NCBI GenBank assembly: GCA_944326515.1
Contig: CALVEI010000003.1
Location: 1-59,483, forward strand
Direction of reading: 5' to 3'
Length of the DNA stretch: 59,483 nt
Source of the DNA: Candidatus Gastranaerophilales bacterium
GTDB taxonomy: Bacteria; Cyanobacteriota; Vampirovibrionia; Gastranaerophilales; Gastranaerophilaceae
Position 1 is the stretch's first letter. Each line of letters opens with the position of its first letter. Below are positions 36,636-46,056 of the stretch, one piece after another. The notes under the pieces are model-generated. The model was not told where the DNA came from, searched no databases, and worked only from the letters and a program-made list of their open reading frames with translations. The position numbers and the translations under genes are program-made.

Positions 36636-37523
36636 TTAAATATATTGTTCTAGAACAGAATAAAGGTCTTTTCTTTCTGCTTCATCCAATTCAACAAGCG
36701 GACTTCTTACATAATTTTTTATAATTCCCATTTTAGACAAACACTCTTTCACAGGAACAGGATTAGGAGCCATAAAGATTTTTTTGAATAACGGGTATAA
36801 TTTTAAATGCATATCTGTGGCATCTTTAACTTTTCCTGCTTTATACAAATTCAACATTTCATGCATTTGATTGCCTATAATATGAGAAGCAACTGATATT
36901 ACACCATAAGCCCCAACTGAAACCATAGGTAAAGTTAAACTGTCGTCACCTGAGTAAATAACAAAATCATCAGGACAAAGACGTCTTGTTTCTGTTATTG
37001 TATCCATATTAGCAAGACTTTGTTTAACAGCAAAAATATTTTTGTAACTATTAGCTAGGTCAGCAATAGTTTCAGGGTCCATTGTTATACCGGTCCTGCC
37101 AGGTATATTGTACAAAAGAATTGGCAAATCAGTTGATTTTGCAATTTCGCCAAAATGTTTTAATAATCCTTTTTGAGATGGTTTGTTATAGTAAGGAACG
37201 ACTGACAATATAGCATCTGCACCGGCTTCTTTAGCATTATTTGTAGCCATAACAGCTGTTTCGGTACAATTTGAACCCGCCCCCATAATAAGTTTACATC
37301 TACCATTTGCTACTTTTTTTACAAAATTAAAAATCTCAACTTCTTCATCGTGTGTTAAAGTTGGAGACTCGCCTGTTGTTCCAGCAACAAGTAAAGCGTT
37401 AGAACCTGTATTTATGAGATGTTCAACTAACTTTTCAAGAGATTTATAATCAACTTTCCTGTTTTCATCCATCGGCGTAACCATTGCCGTAATAATTTCT
37501 CCAGCATCAAAACGCATAGTCAT
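36636..37523 (-). CDS. dapA: 4-hydroxy-tetrahydrodipicolinate synthase
   Basis: 295 residues. AGTTGESPTLTHDEE, PYYNKPSQKGLL (catalytic Tyr), LYNIPGRTGI and the Schiff-base Lys in FAVKQSLANMD. Condenses pyruvate and aspartate semialdehyde in lysine/diaminopimelate synthesis. The residue after the Lys is Gln where Glu is usual, a minor variation. SD AGGAG with 6 nt spacing. Leads a long same-strand run of genes. Confidence 0.95.
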   Translation of the reverse strand: MTMRFDAGEIITAMVTPMDENRKVDYKSLEKLVEHLINTGSNALLVAGTTGESPTLTHDEEVEIFNFVKKVANGRCKLIMGAGSNCTETAVMATNNAKEAGADAILSVVPYYNKPSQKGLLKHFGEIAKSTDLPILLYNIPGRTGITMDPETIADLANSYKNIFAVKQSLANMDTITETRRLCPDDFVIYSGDDSLTLPMVSVGAYGVISVASHIIGNQMHEMLNLYKAGKVKDATDMHLKLYPLFKKIFMAPNPVPVKECLSKMGIIKNYVRSPLVELDEAERKDLYSVLEQYI

Positions 37524-37592
37524 AAAAATCTCCTTACTTCTTAGTCCAGTAAAAACAGTATAGTTTATTTAAGCTTTTTAGACAATGGGGAA

Positions 37593-38063
37593 TTAATCAA
37601 CGCGAGAACAATATCCTTTTTCAATCAAATGCTGACTTAAGCTTACATTGCCTATATAGAACTCTCCTACCAAATTGGCAAATAAACCATACCCATTAGC
37701 AACAAAGTAAATATCATTAGGATATTTTTCAAAAATTGAAGACACATAATCTGTCGCACGAGTACTTACTCTTTCTGCTAAACGACGAGGTCTCACATAT
37801 TTAAAGCCTCTGGAATTTTCTAACGTATAGGTTCTTGAATATTCGTGACAATCCAAATTGGAAACATATACAGGTGCTCTCATTTTATTAAAATCAACCC
37901 TTACCTCCAAAGCATCAAAAACTTTTTTAACTTCAATTTTTTCATGCTTCCCCCAAGGGTAAGGATTTATTTCTTTCATTGCAAAAGATGGCAAAAAAGT
38001 TGTACAAATAACTAAAAGTAATAAAAAAATCTTAACTAATCCAATTCGCCCCTTAAATGCCAT
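37593..38063 (-). CDS. Secreted staphylococcal-nuclease-like protein, probably inactive
   Basis: 156 residues: signal peptide to about residue 28 (LLLLVICTTFLPSFA-M). The end, YGLFANLVGEFYIGNVSLSQ HLIEKGYC, matches the final strands and helix of SNase-like domains. Key catalytic arginines of the GIDAPE and DRYGR motifs are not present (NLDCHE and ANGYGL instead), so nuclease activity is doubtful. SD GGGAG at 7 nt. Overlaps the miaB 3' end by 28 nt. Confidence 0.65.
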   Translation of the reverse strand: MAFKGRIGLVKIFLLLLVICTTFLPSFAMKEINPYPWGKHEKIEVKKVFDALEVRVDFNKMRAPVYVSNLDCHEYSRTYTLENSRGFKYVRPRRLAERVSTRATDYVSSIFEKYPNDIYFVANGYGLFANLVGEFYIGNVSLSQHLIEKGYCSRVD

Positions 38064-39433
38064 GTGCTTGCTCCCGTAATTTTTACATCAACAAACTCGC
38101 CAATAAGGTCTTTGCCACCTTCAAAATGTACTATTTTATTATTTCTTGCACGCCCTGCAAGGATAATCCTACCATCTTTAACCTCATATGATTCGACAAG
38201 AATTTCAAAAATCTTACCGACGCATTTTTCGTTAGATTTTAAACAAGCCTGTCTATTCTTTTCATTGAGTCTGGCAAGTCTTTCAAACTTTGTTTCTTCA
38301 TCTATAAATTTGTCAGTCCATTTGGCAGCTTTAGTTTTAACTCTTGGCGAATAAGCTGCAGTATTTGAATAATCCAACTCAAACTCATCAATAGCACTCA
38401 TTGTATCTAAAAATTCTTCTTCTGTTTCACCGGGGAAACCTGCTATAAAATCAGAAGTAATAGCTACATTTTCAAATGTATCACGAATTTTTTTAACAAT
38501 AACCCCGTATTCTTCACGGTTGTATCTTCTGTTCATTTCTTTCAATACTTTTGAATTACCAGACTGCATAGGGATGTGGAAAAACTCACAAACCTTATCA
38601 CATTCTTTAACCGCTTTAATCAAATCATCAGAAATATCCGTAGGATAAGAAGTGACAAATCTTATACGGAATTTTCCTTCTATTTTATTCAAATCTCTTA
38701 AAAGATTGGCAAGAGTGACATCTCTTCCGTCATAATCTTTTTCAGGATCCAAATTTTTACCGTAACTGTCCACATTTTGACCCAAAAGAGTAATTTCTTT
38801 AAAACCTTCTTTTATGGCTTTTTTAGCTTCATCCAAAATTTCAGACGGTTTTCTGCTTCTTTCTCTGCCTCTGGTAAAAGGCACAATGCAATATGTACAA
38901 AAATTATTGCACCCTTCCATTATAGGAATCCAAGCGTTAAGACTTTTTGCTCTTTTGATTTCGTATTTTGCTTCTTCTTCTCCATCAGTAAACTTTTTAG
39001 GAGTTTCATTTGTAGCACAAACTCTTTCGCCATCATTTATTCTTTTTATTAAATCAGGCAATTCATAAACATTGTTTGTACCAAAAACCAAATCTACATA
39101 TGGGAATCTTTTCAACAGTTTTTCTTTATCTTGTTGAGCAACACAACCGCAAAAAGCAACCTTGATATTTCTAAAAGGTTTGCCTTGCAATTCTTTTTGA
39201 CGCTCATCATTTTTCCACTTACCCCAAACACCAACAAGACTGTATGCTTTATCAGCAGAAAGCTGGCGAATAGAACAGGTATTAACCATCAATAAATCAG
39301 CTTCTTTAGATTCTTCTGTTTCTTCATACCCAAAGTGAGATAACATTCCCAAAATTCTTTCAGTGTCAGATTTATTCATCTGACAGCCCATTGTTTCTAT
39401 ATAAACCTTTTTTGTAAAATTCTTCTTTTCCAT
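38036..39433 (-). CDS. miaB: tRNA-2-methylthio-N6-dimethylallyladenosine synthase MiaB
   Basis: 465 residues from the ATG at 39433. N-terminal UPF0004 domain with ETMGCQMNKSDTE and VNTCSIR; radical SAM cluster CNNFCTYCIVPFTRGRERSR; C-terminal TRAM. Methylthiolates i6A37 in tRNA, acting after MiaA (49.2-50.1 kb). TATAAT ends 6 nt before the ATG with only T between, so the transcript may be leaderless; the frame is open to a TTG at 39478 that overlaps the promoter region. Confidence 0.95.
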   Translation of the reverse strand: MEKKNFTKKVYIETMGCQMNKSDTERILGMLSHFGYEETEESKEADLLMVNTCSIRQLSADKAYSLVGVWGKWKNDERQKELQGKPFRNIKVAFCGCVAQQDKEKLLKRFPYVDLVFGTNNVYELPDLIKRINDGERVCATNETPKKFTDGEEEAKYEIKRAKSLNAWIPIMEGCNNFCTYCIVPFTRGRERSRKPSEILDEAKKAIKEGFKEITLLGQNVDSYGKNLDPEKDYDGRDVTLANLLRDLNKIEGKFRIRFVTSYPTDISDDLIKAVKECDKVCEFFHIPMQSGNSKVLKEMNRRYNREEYGVIVKKIRDTFENVAITSDFIAGFPGETEEEFLDTMSAIDEFELDYSNTAAYSPRVKTKAAKWTDKFIDEETKFERLARLNEKNRQACLKSNEKCVGKIFEILVESYEVKDGRIILAGRARNNKIVHFEGGKDLIGEFVDVKITGASTWHLRGELD

Positions 39434-39567
39434 AAAAAAATTATAAAAAAAACATAACCGAAATAAAACAGCCCACAATCTGTAACAAAATATTTAATAA
39501 AAAAAACAAAAACGCAAAAACAAATATGTTTGTACTTTAAACATAGCAAAGGCAGAAAGGATAAAAA

Positions 39568-39990
39568 ATGTTTAATGTTACAAGAATGGCAATAAAGGCA
39601 ACAACTTTTGGCAGAAAGATTATTAACAATGTTGAAAAGGGAAAAGTAAACCCACATAAATTTAGCAAAGATTTGGATACTTTTTATAAAAAATCACTAG
39701 AAATTGAACCTCCTCAAAAGAATTTGTTTAAAAAGATAAAAGCTTGGTTTAACACATTCGTAAAAAATTACAAGACAATAAAAGAAGGAACAAGAAGTAC
39801 TGCAGAGGATATAAAAAAATATAATCTAAAAGATTTCAATATCGATAACGTTACAAAAAAAGCAAATAAAAGACTTACAAAAACCACAAAAAAATTTGTA
39901 AATGAACTTATCATTTTGAAATTTAAAAATTTAAAAACCGAATTAAAAACACTCCAAAAAGAACAAAAACAGTTACATAAAACAAAATAA
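39568..39990 (+). CDS. Small basic hypothetical protein
   Basis: 140 residues, very lysine-rich (predicted pI high), mainly helical, with no TM or signal peptide. The last third looks like a coiled coil. SD AAAGGA is good, and an intrinsic terminator follows at once, so it is a real single-gene unit. It could bind nucleic acid, but I recognise no family. Confidence 0.7.
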   Translation: MFNVTRMAIKATTFGRKIINNVEKGKVNPHKFSKDLDTFYKKSLEIEPPQKNLFKKIKAWFNTFVKNYKTIKEGTRSTAEDIKKYNLKDFNIDNVTKKANKRLTKTTKKFVNELIILKFKNLKTELKTLQKEQKQLHKTK

Positions 39991-40015
39991 AAAGCCGGTG
40001 ATAAGCCGGCTTTTT
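39989..40015 (+). terminator. Bidirectional intrinsic terminator
   Basis: AAAAAGCCGG / CCGGCTTTTT stem with a 7-nt loop, placed between the convergent basic-protein gene and ftsH and able to serve both. Confidence 0.9.
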
Positions 40016-40033
40016 ATTATTAAATTTATCTTA

Positions 40034-41941
40034 TTACAAATCGTGATGTTGTCTTTTTTCTTCAACACGTTTCATAATTTCAACAAATTCTTCTTCGTCT
40101 AAAGTTTCTCTTTCAAGCAATTCTTTCGAGATAACTTCAAGCATATCTCTGTTACCCAAAAGAAGTTCTTTAGCAAGATTGTATCTTTCATCAACAATCT
40201 TTTTAACTTCTCTGTCTATATCTGCAGCAATCTCTTCTGAGTAATCTCTTGAATGCCCAAAATCTCTGCCCATAAAGACGTGTTCTTGGCTCTTACCATA
40301 TGCCATGTTACCCATTTTGAAAGACATACCGTATGTAGTAACCATATTTCTTGCTGTAGCAGTAACTTTCTCTAAATCATTTTGTGCACCTGTAGTAATA
40401 GAATCAGGGCCATAAATGATTTCTTCTGCAACACGACCACCCAAAAGCATTGTGATTCTGTCTAACAACTGAGATTTTTTAAGGGTTAAATGATCTTTTT
40501 CAGGCAAAGTCATTGTAACACCTAAAGCCATACCTCTTGGAATAATAGAAACTTTATGAAGCGGATCAGTATTTTTTAGCAATTTAGCCAACAATGCGTG
40601 ACCAACTTCGTGATAAGCTGTATTTTCTTTTTCTTCATCAGAAATAATTCTGCTTTTCTTTTCAGGACCGGCAATTACTTTATCAATTGCTTCTTCCAAA
40701 TCAGGCATTTCAATTTTATCTTTATTTTTACGTGCAGCTAACAATGCAGCTTCGTTAAGAAGGTTCTGCAAATCAGCACCTGTAAAACCAGGAGTTCTTT
40801 TAGCAAGAACTTTTAAATCAACATCATCTGCAAGCGGTTTGTTTTTAGCGTGAACTTGCAAAATCTGTTCTCTACCCAAAATATCAGGTCTGTGAACAAC
40901 AATTTGTCTATCAAAACGACCCGGTCTTAACAATGCATTATCCAAAATGTCAGGTCTGTTTGTAGCTGCAATCACAATGATATTTGTGTTTTCATCAAAG
41001 CCGTCCATTTCAACAAGCAGTTGGTTAAGAGTTTGTTCTCTTTCATCGTGTCCACCACCCATGCCTGCGCCTCTTTGACGACCAACAGCATCTATTTCAT
41101 CGATAAAGATGATACAAGGCTGATGTTTTTTAGCTTGTTCAAACAAATCTCTAACACGAGAAGCACCAACCCCTACGAACATTTCAACAAAGTCAGAACC
41201 GCTTATAGAAAAGAACGGAACGCCTGCTTCCCCGGCAACAGCCTTGGCCATTAATGTTTTACCTGTACCAGGGACACCAACCAACAATACACCTTTGGGA
41301 ATTTTAGCCCCAAGTTTAATATATTTTTCACCGTTTTTAAGGAAATCTACAATTTCTTCAAGTTCTTGTTTTTCTTCATCAATACCAGCTACATCTTTAA
41401 ATGTAACTTTAACTTTGCTGTCCAGCATAAGCTTTGCCTTGCTTTTACCAAAAGACATTGCTTGAGAACCGCCTGATTGCAATGTTTTTGCCATAAGAAC
41501 AACAAAACCGATGATTAGCAACAATGGCAATACTGTAGAAAGTATTGCAATCAACTGAGAAGAATCACTCGGTTTTTTAACATTTACATCAACTTTGCTT
41601 GCTTCCAATTTTTGGTACAAAGAATTATCATTCATCGGAATCATAACTCTATATTGTATTGAAGGAGCGACACCTGCTCTTTTGGCCCCCATAACACCAG
41701 CAATAGAATTATCAGAAGCAGGAGTTTCTACCTTATCAGCTTTAGATTTAACAGGTTTTGCAAGCAAAACATCTCTATCTATTTGCACAGACTCAATTTG
41801 ACCGCTTTTTACCTTAGCAAGAAATTGAGAATATGAAATATCCTGTGTGCTGGTTGTTTGCCCCGGAAAAAGCATTGACCCAAGACACAATACAAGAAGG
41901 ATAACCACTATCCAAATTCCGGTTGATTGGCTTTTGTTCAT
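40034..41941 (-). CDS. ftsH: ATP-dependent zinc metalloprotease FtsH
   Basis: 635 residues. TM1 about 8-25, periplasmic loop, TM2 about 133-153, AAA+ module with Walker A GVPGTGKT, Walker [12 protein letters not shown] and [12 protein letters not shown], and the zinc site HEVGH (about 443-447) with a later Glu/Asp ligand. Degrades membrane and regulatory proteins. The periplasmic loop has a 30-residue polar insertion. SD GAGGAT precedes the ATG and TATAAT lies about 45 nt upstream. Confidence 0.97.
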   Translation of the reverse strand: MNKSQSTGIWIVVILLVLCLGSMLFPGQTTSTQDISYSQFLAKVKSGQIESVQIDRDVLLAKPVKSKADKVETPASDNSIAGVMGAKRAGVAPSIQYRVMIPMNDNSLYQKLEASKVDVNVKKPSDSSQLIAILSTVLPLLLIIGFVVLMAKTLQSGGSQAMSFGKSKAKLMLDSKVKVTFKDVAGIDEEKQELEEIVDFLKNGEKYIKLGAKIPKGVLLVGVPGTGKTLMAKAVAGEAGVPFFSISGSDFVEMFVGVGASRVRDLFEQAKKHQPCIIFIDEIDAVGRQRGAGMGGGHDEREQTLNQLLVEMDGFDENTNIIVIAATNRPDILDNALLRPGRFDRQIVVHRPDILGREQILQVHAKNKPLADDVDLKVLAKRTPGFTGADLQNLLNEAALLAARKNKDKIEMPDLEEAIDKVIAGPEKKSRIISDEEKENTAYHEVGHALLAKLLKNTDPLHKVSIIPRGMALGVTMTLPEKDHLTLKKSQLLDRITMLLGGRVAEEIIYGPDSITTGAQNDLEKVTATARNMVTTYGMSFKMGNMAYGKSQEHVFMGRDFGHSRDYSEEIAADIDREVKKIVDERYNLAKELLLGNRDMLEVISKELLERETLDEEEFVEIMKRVEEKRQHHDL

Positions 41942-42088
41942 TATTAAAATCCTCTAATTGTATTCAACTGTTAAGTTATAAGATTATAACACATTTTGTA
42001 AACTTATGTAAATTATAAACTAAAAATCATTAAGTTTCCAATTAATTTGCCGATACATATATTACAAGCAATAAGGGGTATGGCAGCA

Positions 42089-42610
42089 ATGAGTTTTGGC
42101 ATTACATTAAATACAAACAGAAATTATATCGACACATCAGCAATCAACGAAGTTGCAAAACAAATTTTCACAAATGCTCAAGCAAAAACAACAACTTCTG
42201 ATTTAAACAACGTTGATTTGTCAAAATTCAGAAGACCTGAAGTTGGCATCGATTTATACAGCCAAAGAACAAACCTTGATACAGCTAAATTTGTTGCTGT
42301 AAGAAATGCAGGTCTTGATGTTAACTTAAATCAAAACTTCATCGCTAACGTTCAATACTTAAACACAATGGCTGCAATGGGCGCTAACAAAGTTCAAAAA
42401 AACGTTGAAGGCAAAATGATTGCTCCTGTTGCTGAAGGCGAAAAATCTGAAATTAAAAATGTTTTCAACCTCCCAGGCACAATCGAATTAACTAACGCTA
42501 AAACATTAGACAAAGACAAAAGAGGTTCTAATCCGTTCTCTTTCTTTTCAATGAACACTAACAAAGGCAAAGAAAAACAAGAAGAAAAAATTATCAACAT
42601 CTTTGCTTAA
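42089..42610 (+). CDS. Hypothetical protein with MSFG start
   Basis: 173 residues from the ATG at 42089 (AAGGGG about 10 nt upstream; in-frame ATG at 42080 is only 1 nt from the SD). It begins MSFGITLNTN, another F-G N-terminal motif. Polar, Asn- and Lys-rich, no TM or signal peptide. Followed by a clear terminator. No family recognised. Confidence 0.7.
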   Translation: MSFGITLNTNRNYIDTSAINEVAKQIFTNAQAKTTTSDLNNVDLSKFRRPEVGIDLYSQRTNLDTAKFVAVRNAGLDVNLNQNFIANVQYLNTMAAMGANKVQKNVEGKMIAPVAEGEKSEIKNVFNLPGTIELTNAKTLDKDKRGSNPFSFFSMNTNKGKEKQEEKIINIFA

Positions 42611-42664
42611 TAAAAAGATTAACTATTCATATTCCCCTAATTATAAACTATTGCTTGATTATTA

Positions 42665-42690
42665 GATGAGTTAAATAACTCATCTTTTTT
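42665..42690 (+). terminator. Intrinsic terminator
   Basis: GATGAGTTA / TAACTCATC stem, AA loop, T6; 55 nt after the plus-strand hypothetical gene. Confidence 0.85.
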
Positions 42691-42702
42691 ATTTGCAACA
42701 AC

Positions 42703-42765
42703 TTATCCTCCGAATATAGTCATGATCCCAAGGATAACATTTCCTAAAAAATCAAATATTCCCAT
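42703..42765 (-). CDS. Candidate 20-residue amphipathic peptide
   Basis: ATG at 42765, 3 nt after the stop of the YhaM-like gene, encodes MGIFDFLGNVILGIMTIFGG and ends at TAA 42703. It is hydrophobic and amphipathic, somewhat like phenol-soluble-modulin or small membrane peptides. No strong SD, so it depends on coupling to the gene above. Could be chance. Confidence 0.35.
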   Translation of the reverse strand: MGIFDFLGNVILGIMTIFGG

Positions 42766-42768
42766 AAT

Positions 42769-43599
42769 CTAGCCCAAATCGCTTATTGCAGTTTTGCCAT
42801 ATTTTGCACTTAAATCATCGATATGGTGAATAAGGTACAACAACGGATCCAAATCTCTTTCATTCAAATCAACAATAGCCCCCCATTCTGCACGTCCATG
42901 GTGAGCAGCTATCATTTTTGCAACGGTTTTAAAACCATTTGCCATACAATTTGAAAATCCCCACTGAGAGTGAGTAAGCCATTCTTTAGGAAAATCTTCA
43001 TCATACTCAATAAGACCTGACTCCAAATCAATTTTATACTCAAAAATTTTGCCAAAATCGTGCAAAATACAAGCCGCATAAACATAAGACTTATTAACTT
43101 TTTTGTACAAACTAGACATAACACACTTTGAAATTTCAAGACACTCAAAAGTATGTTCAACCAAACCGCCCAAATAATTGTGGTGCATTAATCTTGCAGC
43201 AGGAGCTGTTTTGAATTTTTCTTCATATTCAAACAAAAGCCCTACAACATATTTTTTCAAATCTTCTTCTTCAATTTCGTTTGCATATTCAACAATAGAA
43301 TCAAACAGCTTGTTTCTTTCTTCTTCATCGAGTCCAATTTTAGCTTCTTTAACAAGTTCAACACTGGAAATCAAACAGTTGTTATATTTTTCGTTATAAG
43401 AACCGCCTAAAATTTTAAGGTGGTTTCCTGTTCTGAAAAACTTGCTATCATATCTGTTAAGTGTTTCTTCCCACAAAATACAATTTAAAAGAGAATCATC
43501 CGATAGATTTTTCAACTGCAGTTTTCCCATTTTTGTACCTGCTTTAGTATCCCCAATTGAAAAAATTACAACTTCATAAGTTTGAGATAAATCCAACAT
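42769..43599 (-). CDS. YhaM-like 3'-5' exonuclease (OB fold plus HD domain)
   Basis: 276 residues. An N-terminal OB-type nucleic-acid-binding domain (about 1-90) is followed by an HD domain: HHNYLGGLVEHTFEC, ILHDFGKIFEY, and AAHHGRAEWG. This order matches YhaM-family RNA/DNA 3'-5' exonucleases. The C-terminus, LYLIHHIDDLSAKYG, is also conserved in them. SD AGGGG. Slightly shorter than Bacillus YhaM. Confidence 0.85.
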   Translation of the reverse strand: MLDLSQTYEVVIFSIGDTKAGTKMGKLQLKNLSDDSLLNCILWEETLNRYDSKFFRTGNHLKILGGSYNEKYNNCLISSVELVKEAKIGLDEEERNKLFDSIVEYANEIEEEDLKKYVVGLLFEYEEKFKTAPAARLMHHNYLGGLVEHTFECLEISKCVMSSLYKKVNKSYVYAACILHDFGKIFEYKIDLESGLIEYDEDFPKEWLTHSQWGFSNCMANGFKTVAKMIAAHHGRAEWGAIVDLNERDLDPLLYLIHHIDDLSAKYGKTAISDLG

Positions 43600-43804
43600 T
43601 TTTCCCCTTTCGTAAATTGTACATATAATCTAACGCGTTCTTACAACCGTTGTGGATTAACAGTTTTGTTTCAAACATTTATTTATCATATTAGCATTAA
43701 AAATGTATAAATGTTAAATAATGTATAAAAAAATGTACAATGTAAGCGTTTTATACTACAATTTTATTTAAGTTTTTTATATAAGAAATCGGGGAGTAAA
43801 CGTT

Positions 43805-44647
43805 TTGATTAAAAAAGCAATGGTTATGGCCGCTGGTGTAGGCTCAAGATTAGATCCATTAACACAAAAAATACCAAAGCCTTTGGTGCCTGTCTTAAAT
43901 AAACCTGTAATGGATATTCTTTTACAAAAACTCAAAGACTATGGAGTAGAAAAGGTTATTGCAAATACCCATTATCTCGCTGAACAAATACAAAATAGAT
44001 ACTCTAAAAATTCACCAGTTGATATACACTTCGACTATATACATGAAGAAACATTATCAGGCACAGCTGGTGGCGTAAAAAAATGTGAATTCTTTTTTGA
44101 TGATGTTGAAGATTTTATAGTAGTCAGTGCAGATGGATTACACGATGCAGACTTAGACAAAATAGTAAAATCTCACAAAGAAAGCGGATGCATCGCAACA
44201 ATGGCAATTTCAGCAGTTGACCATGCAGAAGTTTGTCACTTTGGTGTAGTTGTACCAACAAAAGAACATTACGTTTCAGAATTCCAAGAAAAACCTTCCA
44301 TAGAAGAAGCAAAAAGCAATTACATAAACACTGGTATTTATGTCTTTAACAAACGTATTTTTGACTTTATTCCTAAAGGCGAAAAATATGATTTTGCAAA
44401 AAATGTTTTCCCAAAACTTCTTGAAGCAGGCGAAAAAATAAACACATACAGAATTTACTCATATTGGTCAGATATAGGAACTATTGAGCAATATATCCAA
44501 TCTAATATTGACGCTTTAAACAAAAAAGTTCTGATAAAAGACCCTAATACAATAAGAAAATACAACTCTGTATATGTAATCGGAGAAAACACAAAATTGC
44601 CTGAAGATATAAGACTTTTAAACAATGTTGTAATTGGTAAAAATTAA
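43805..44647 (+). pseudogene. Sugar-phosphate nucleotidyltransferase, C-terminal beta-helix cut off by an in-frame stop
   Basis: 280 residues read before TAA at 44645. MVMAAGVGSRLDPLTQKIPKP is the NTP-binding loop, and SADGLHDAD the metal site. It makes NDP-sugars (mannose-1-P guanylyl- or glucose-1-P thymidylyl-type). TTG start with GGGGAG 8 nt upstream. At the end, LLNNVVIGKN begins a left-handed beta-helix which continues in the same frame after the stop (44648-44830). The catalytic domain is whole, so the short form could still work; stop may be real, phase-related or a sequence error. Confidence 0.8.
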
Positions 44648-44830
44648 AAAAAAAAAAAAAACGTAAAAATGGAGAACGTAATTTTATGGGACAACGTAAC
44701 AGTTGCAGACAACGTTACATTAAAAAATGTCGTATGTGCAAATAATACATCCATAAACAGCTCTCTAGAGGGTACATCTCGTTGGGAAGTTGTAGGCCCA
44801 GACAAAATTATTGAATGCAGTAACGTATAA
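44648..44830 (+). pseudogene. Detached beta-helix tail of the nucleotidyltransferase
   Basis: Same frame as the gene above, directly after its TAA: a lysine run encoded by the A16 tract (44646-44661), then ENVILWDNVTVADNVTLKN and later VVCANNTSINSS, typical hexapeptide-type beta-helix turns, ending at TAA 44828. There is an ATG at 44669 but no SD before it, so independent translation is unlikely. Confidence 0.75.
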
Positions 44831-44848
44831 ACAAAGGAAAAAGCCGAA

Positions 44849-45913
44849 ATGATTATAATAATGGAACCCAAAGCAACTGTAGAACAAATCAATGCAGTTA
44901 AAAGGTACATGGAAAATAAAGGTTTTAAAATCGTATTAAACCACGGTGATGTAATGACAGTTCTCGCCGCTATTGGTGATAAAAGATTGATAGAACCTCA
45001 ATCAGTAGCATCTTTTGAAGGTGTAAGAGAAGTAAAACTTATTCAAGAACCTTATAAACTGGCCTCAAGAGAATATCGTGAAGAGGACACTGTAATAGAA
45101 TTTAAAAACGGAGTAAAAGTTGGTGGACTGGAAAAGCCGGTTATGATGGTGGGACCTTGCTCCGTAGAAAAAGATTTTGACGGTTTAATGCAAATCGCAA
45201 CAGCTGCAAAAGAAATGGGTTGCGAATTTTTAAGAGGAGGAGCTTTCAAACCAAGAACTTCACCTTACGATTTCCAAGGATTAGGAGAAAAAGGGCTTCA
45301 ATACTTGAAAGAAGCAGCGGAAAAAACAGGTATGTTGGTTGTTTCTGAAGTTATGGACACAGCAGATGTAGATATGTTCTGCGACTATGTTGACCTTATC
45401 CAAATCGGCGCACGTAACATGCAAAACTTCAAATTGTTGAAAGCTGTTGGTAAAGCTGGCAAACCTGTTTTACTAAAAAGAGGCCCTGCTGCAACAATAA
45501 GAGAATTTTTACTAGCAGCAGAACACATCATGGCAAACGATAACGATAAAGTTATACTTTGCGAAAGAGGCGTAAAAGGTTTTGATTCAACATTTACAAG
45601 AAACACTCTTGATATTGCGGCAATTCCTATCATCAAAAAATACTCACACTTGCCTGTTATTGCAGACCCAAGCCACGGAACAGGAAGAAGATACCTTATT
45701 GAGCCAATGAGCAAGGCTGCTTTAGTTGCAGGAGCAAACGGATTGATGGTAGAAATCCACAATGACCCTGACAACGCTTCATCAGACGGAGCACAAAGCT
45801 TAAGCTTACCTCAATTTAGAGAAGTTCAAAGACATCTTAACAAGATGATTGGAAGAATAGACTACGACAACAAAGTTCTTAAATCAGAAAAAGAAAAGGC
45901 TGCTTTAAAGTAA
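44849..45913 (+). CDS. aroF: 3-deoxy-7-phosphoheptulonate synthase (DAHP synthase, type I beta)
   Basis: 354 residues. A ferredoxin-like/ACT-type N-terminal domain (about 1-70) is followed by the barrel: VGPCSVEKDFDGL, RGGAFKPRTSPYDFQGLG, IGARNMQNF, KRGPAATIREFLLAAE and DPSHGTGRR. First step of the shikimate pathway from PEP and erythrose-4-P. The N-terminal extension is the kind that gives feedback control in Thermotoga/Bacillus-type enzymes. SD AAGGA. Its stop overlaps the next small ORF (TAATG). Confidence 0.95.
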   Translation: MIIIMEPKATVEQINAVKRYMENKGFKIVLNHGDVMTVLAAIGDKRLIEPQSVASFEGVREVKLIQEPYKLASREYREEDTVIEFKNGVKVGGLEKPVMMVGPCSVEKDFDGLMQIATAAKEMGCEFLRGGAFKPRTSPYDFQGLGEKGLQYLKEAAEKTGMLVVSEVMDTADVDMFCDYVDLIQIGARNMQNFKLLKAVGKAGKPVLLKRGPAATIREFLLAAEHIMANDNDKVILCERGVKGFDSTFTRNTLDIAAIPIIKKYSHLPVIADPSHGTGRRYLIEPMSKAALVAGANGLMVEIHNDPDNASSDGAQSLSLPQFREVQRHLNKMIGRIDYDNKVLKSEKEKAALK

Positions 45914-46056
45914 TGAAAAAATACGCAGACAGAAAAGAGATTAAAATAGGCATAAAGAGCCAAAACACTGATTTAAAAGAAATATTGAAAGACAGTCTTT
46001 TAAAATCACTTGTTTATGAAAAGGCATTGAAAGAGTCTGTTCAAAAAACAGCCTAG
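45913..46056 (+). CDS. Small hypothetical protein (47 residues)
   Basis: ATG overlaps the aroF stop (TAATG), so it would be read by re-initiation. It begins MKKYADRKEIKIGIKSQN and is charged and helical. It overlaps the convergent gene by 4 nt. Coupled start and tight packing support it; no family known. Confidence 0.5.
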   Translation: MKKYADRKEIKIGIKSQNTDLKEILKDSLLKSLVYEKALKESVQKTA

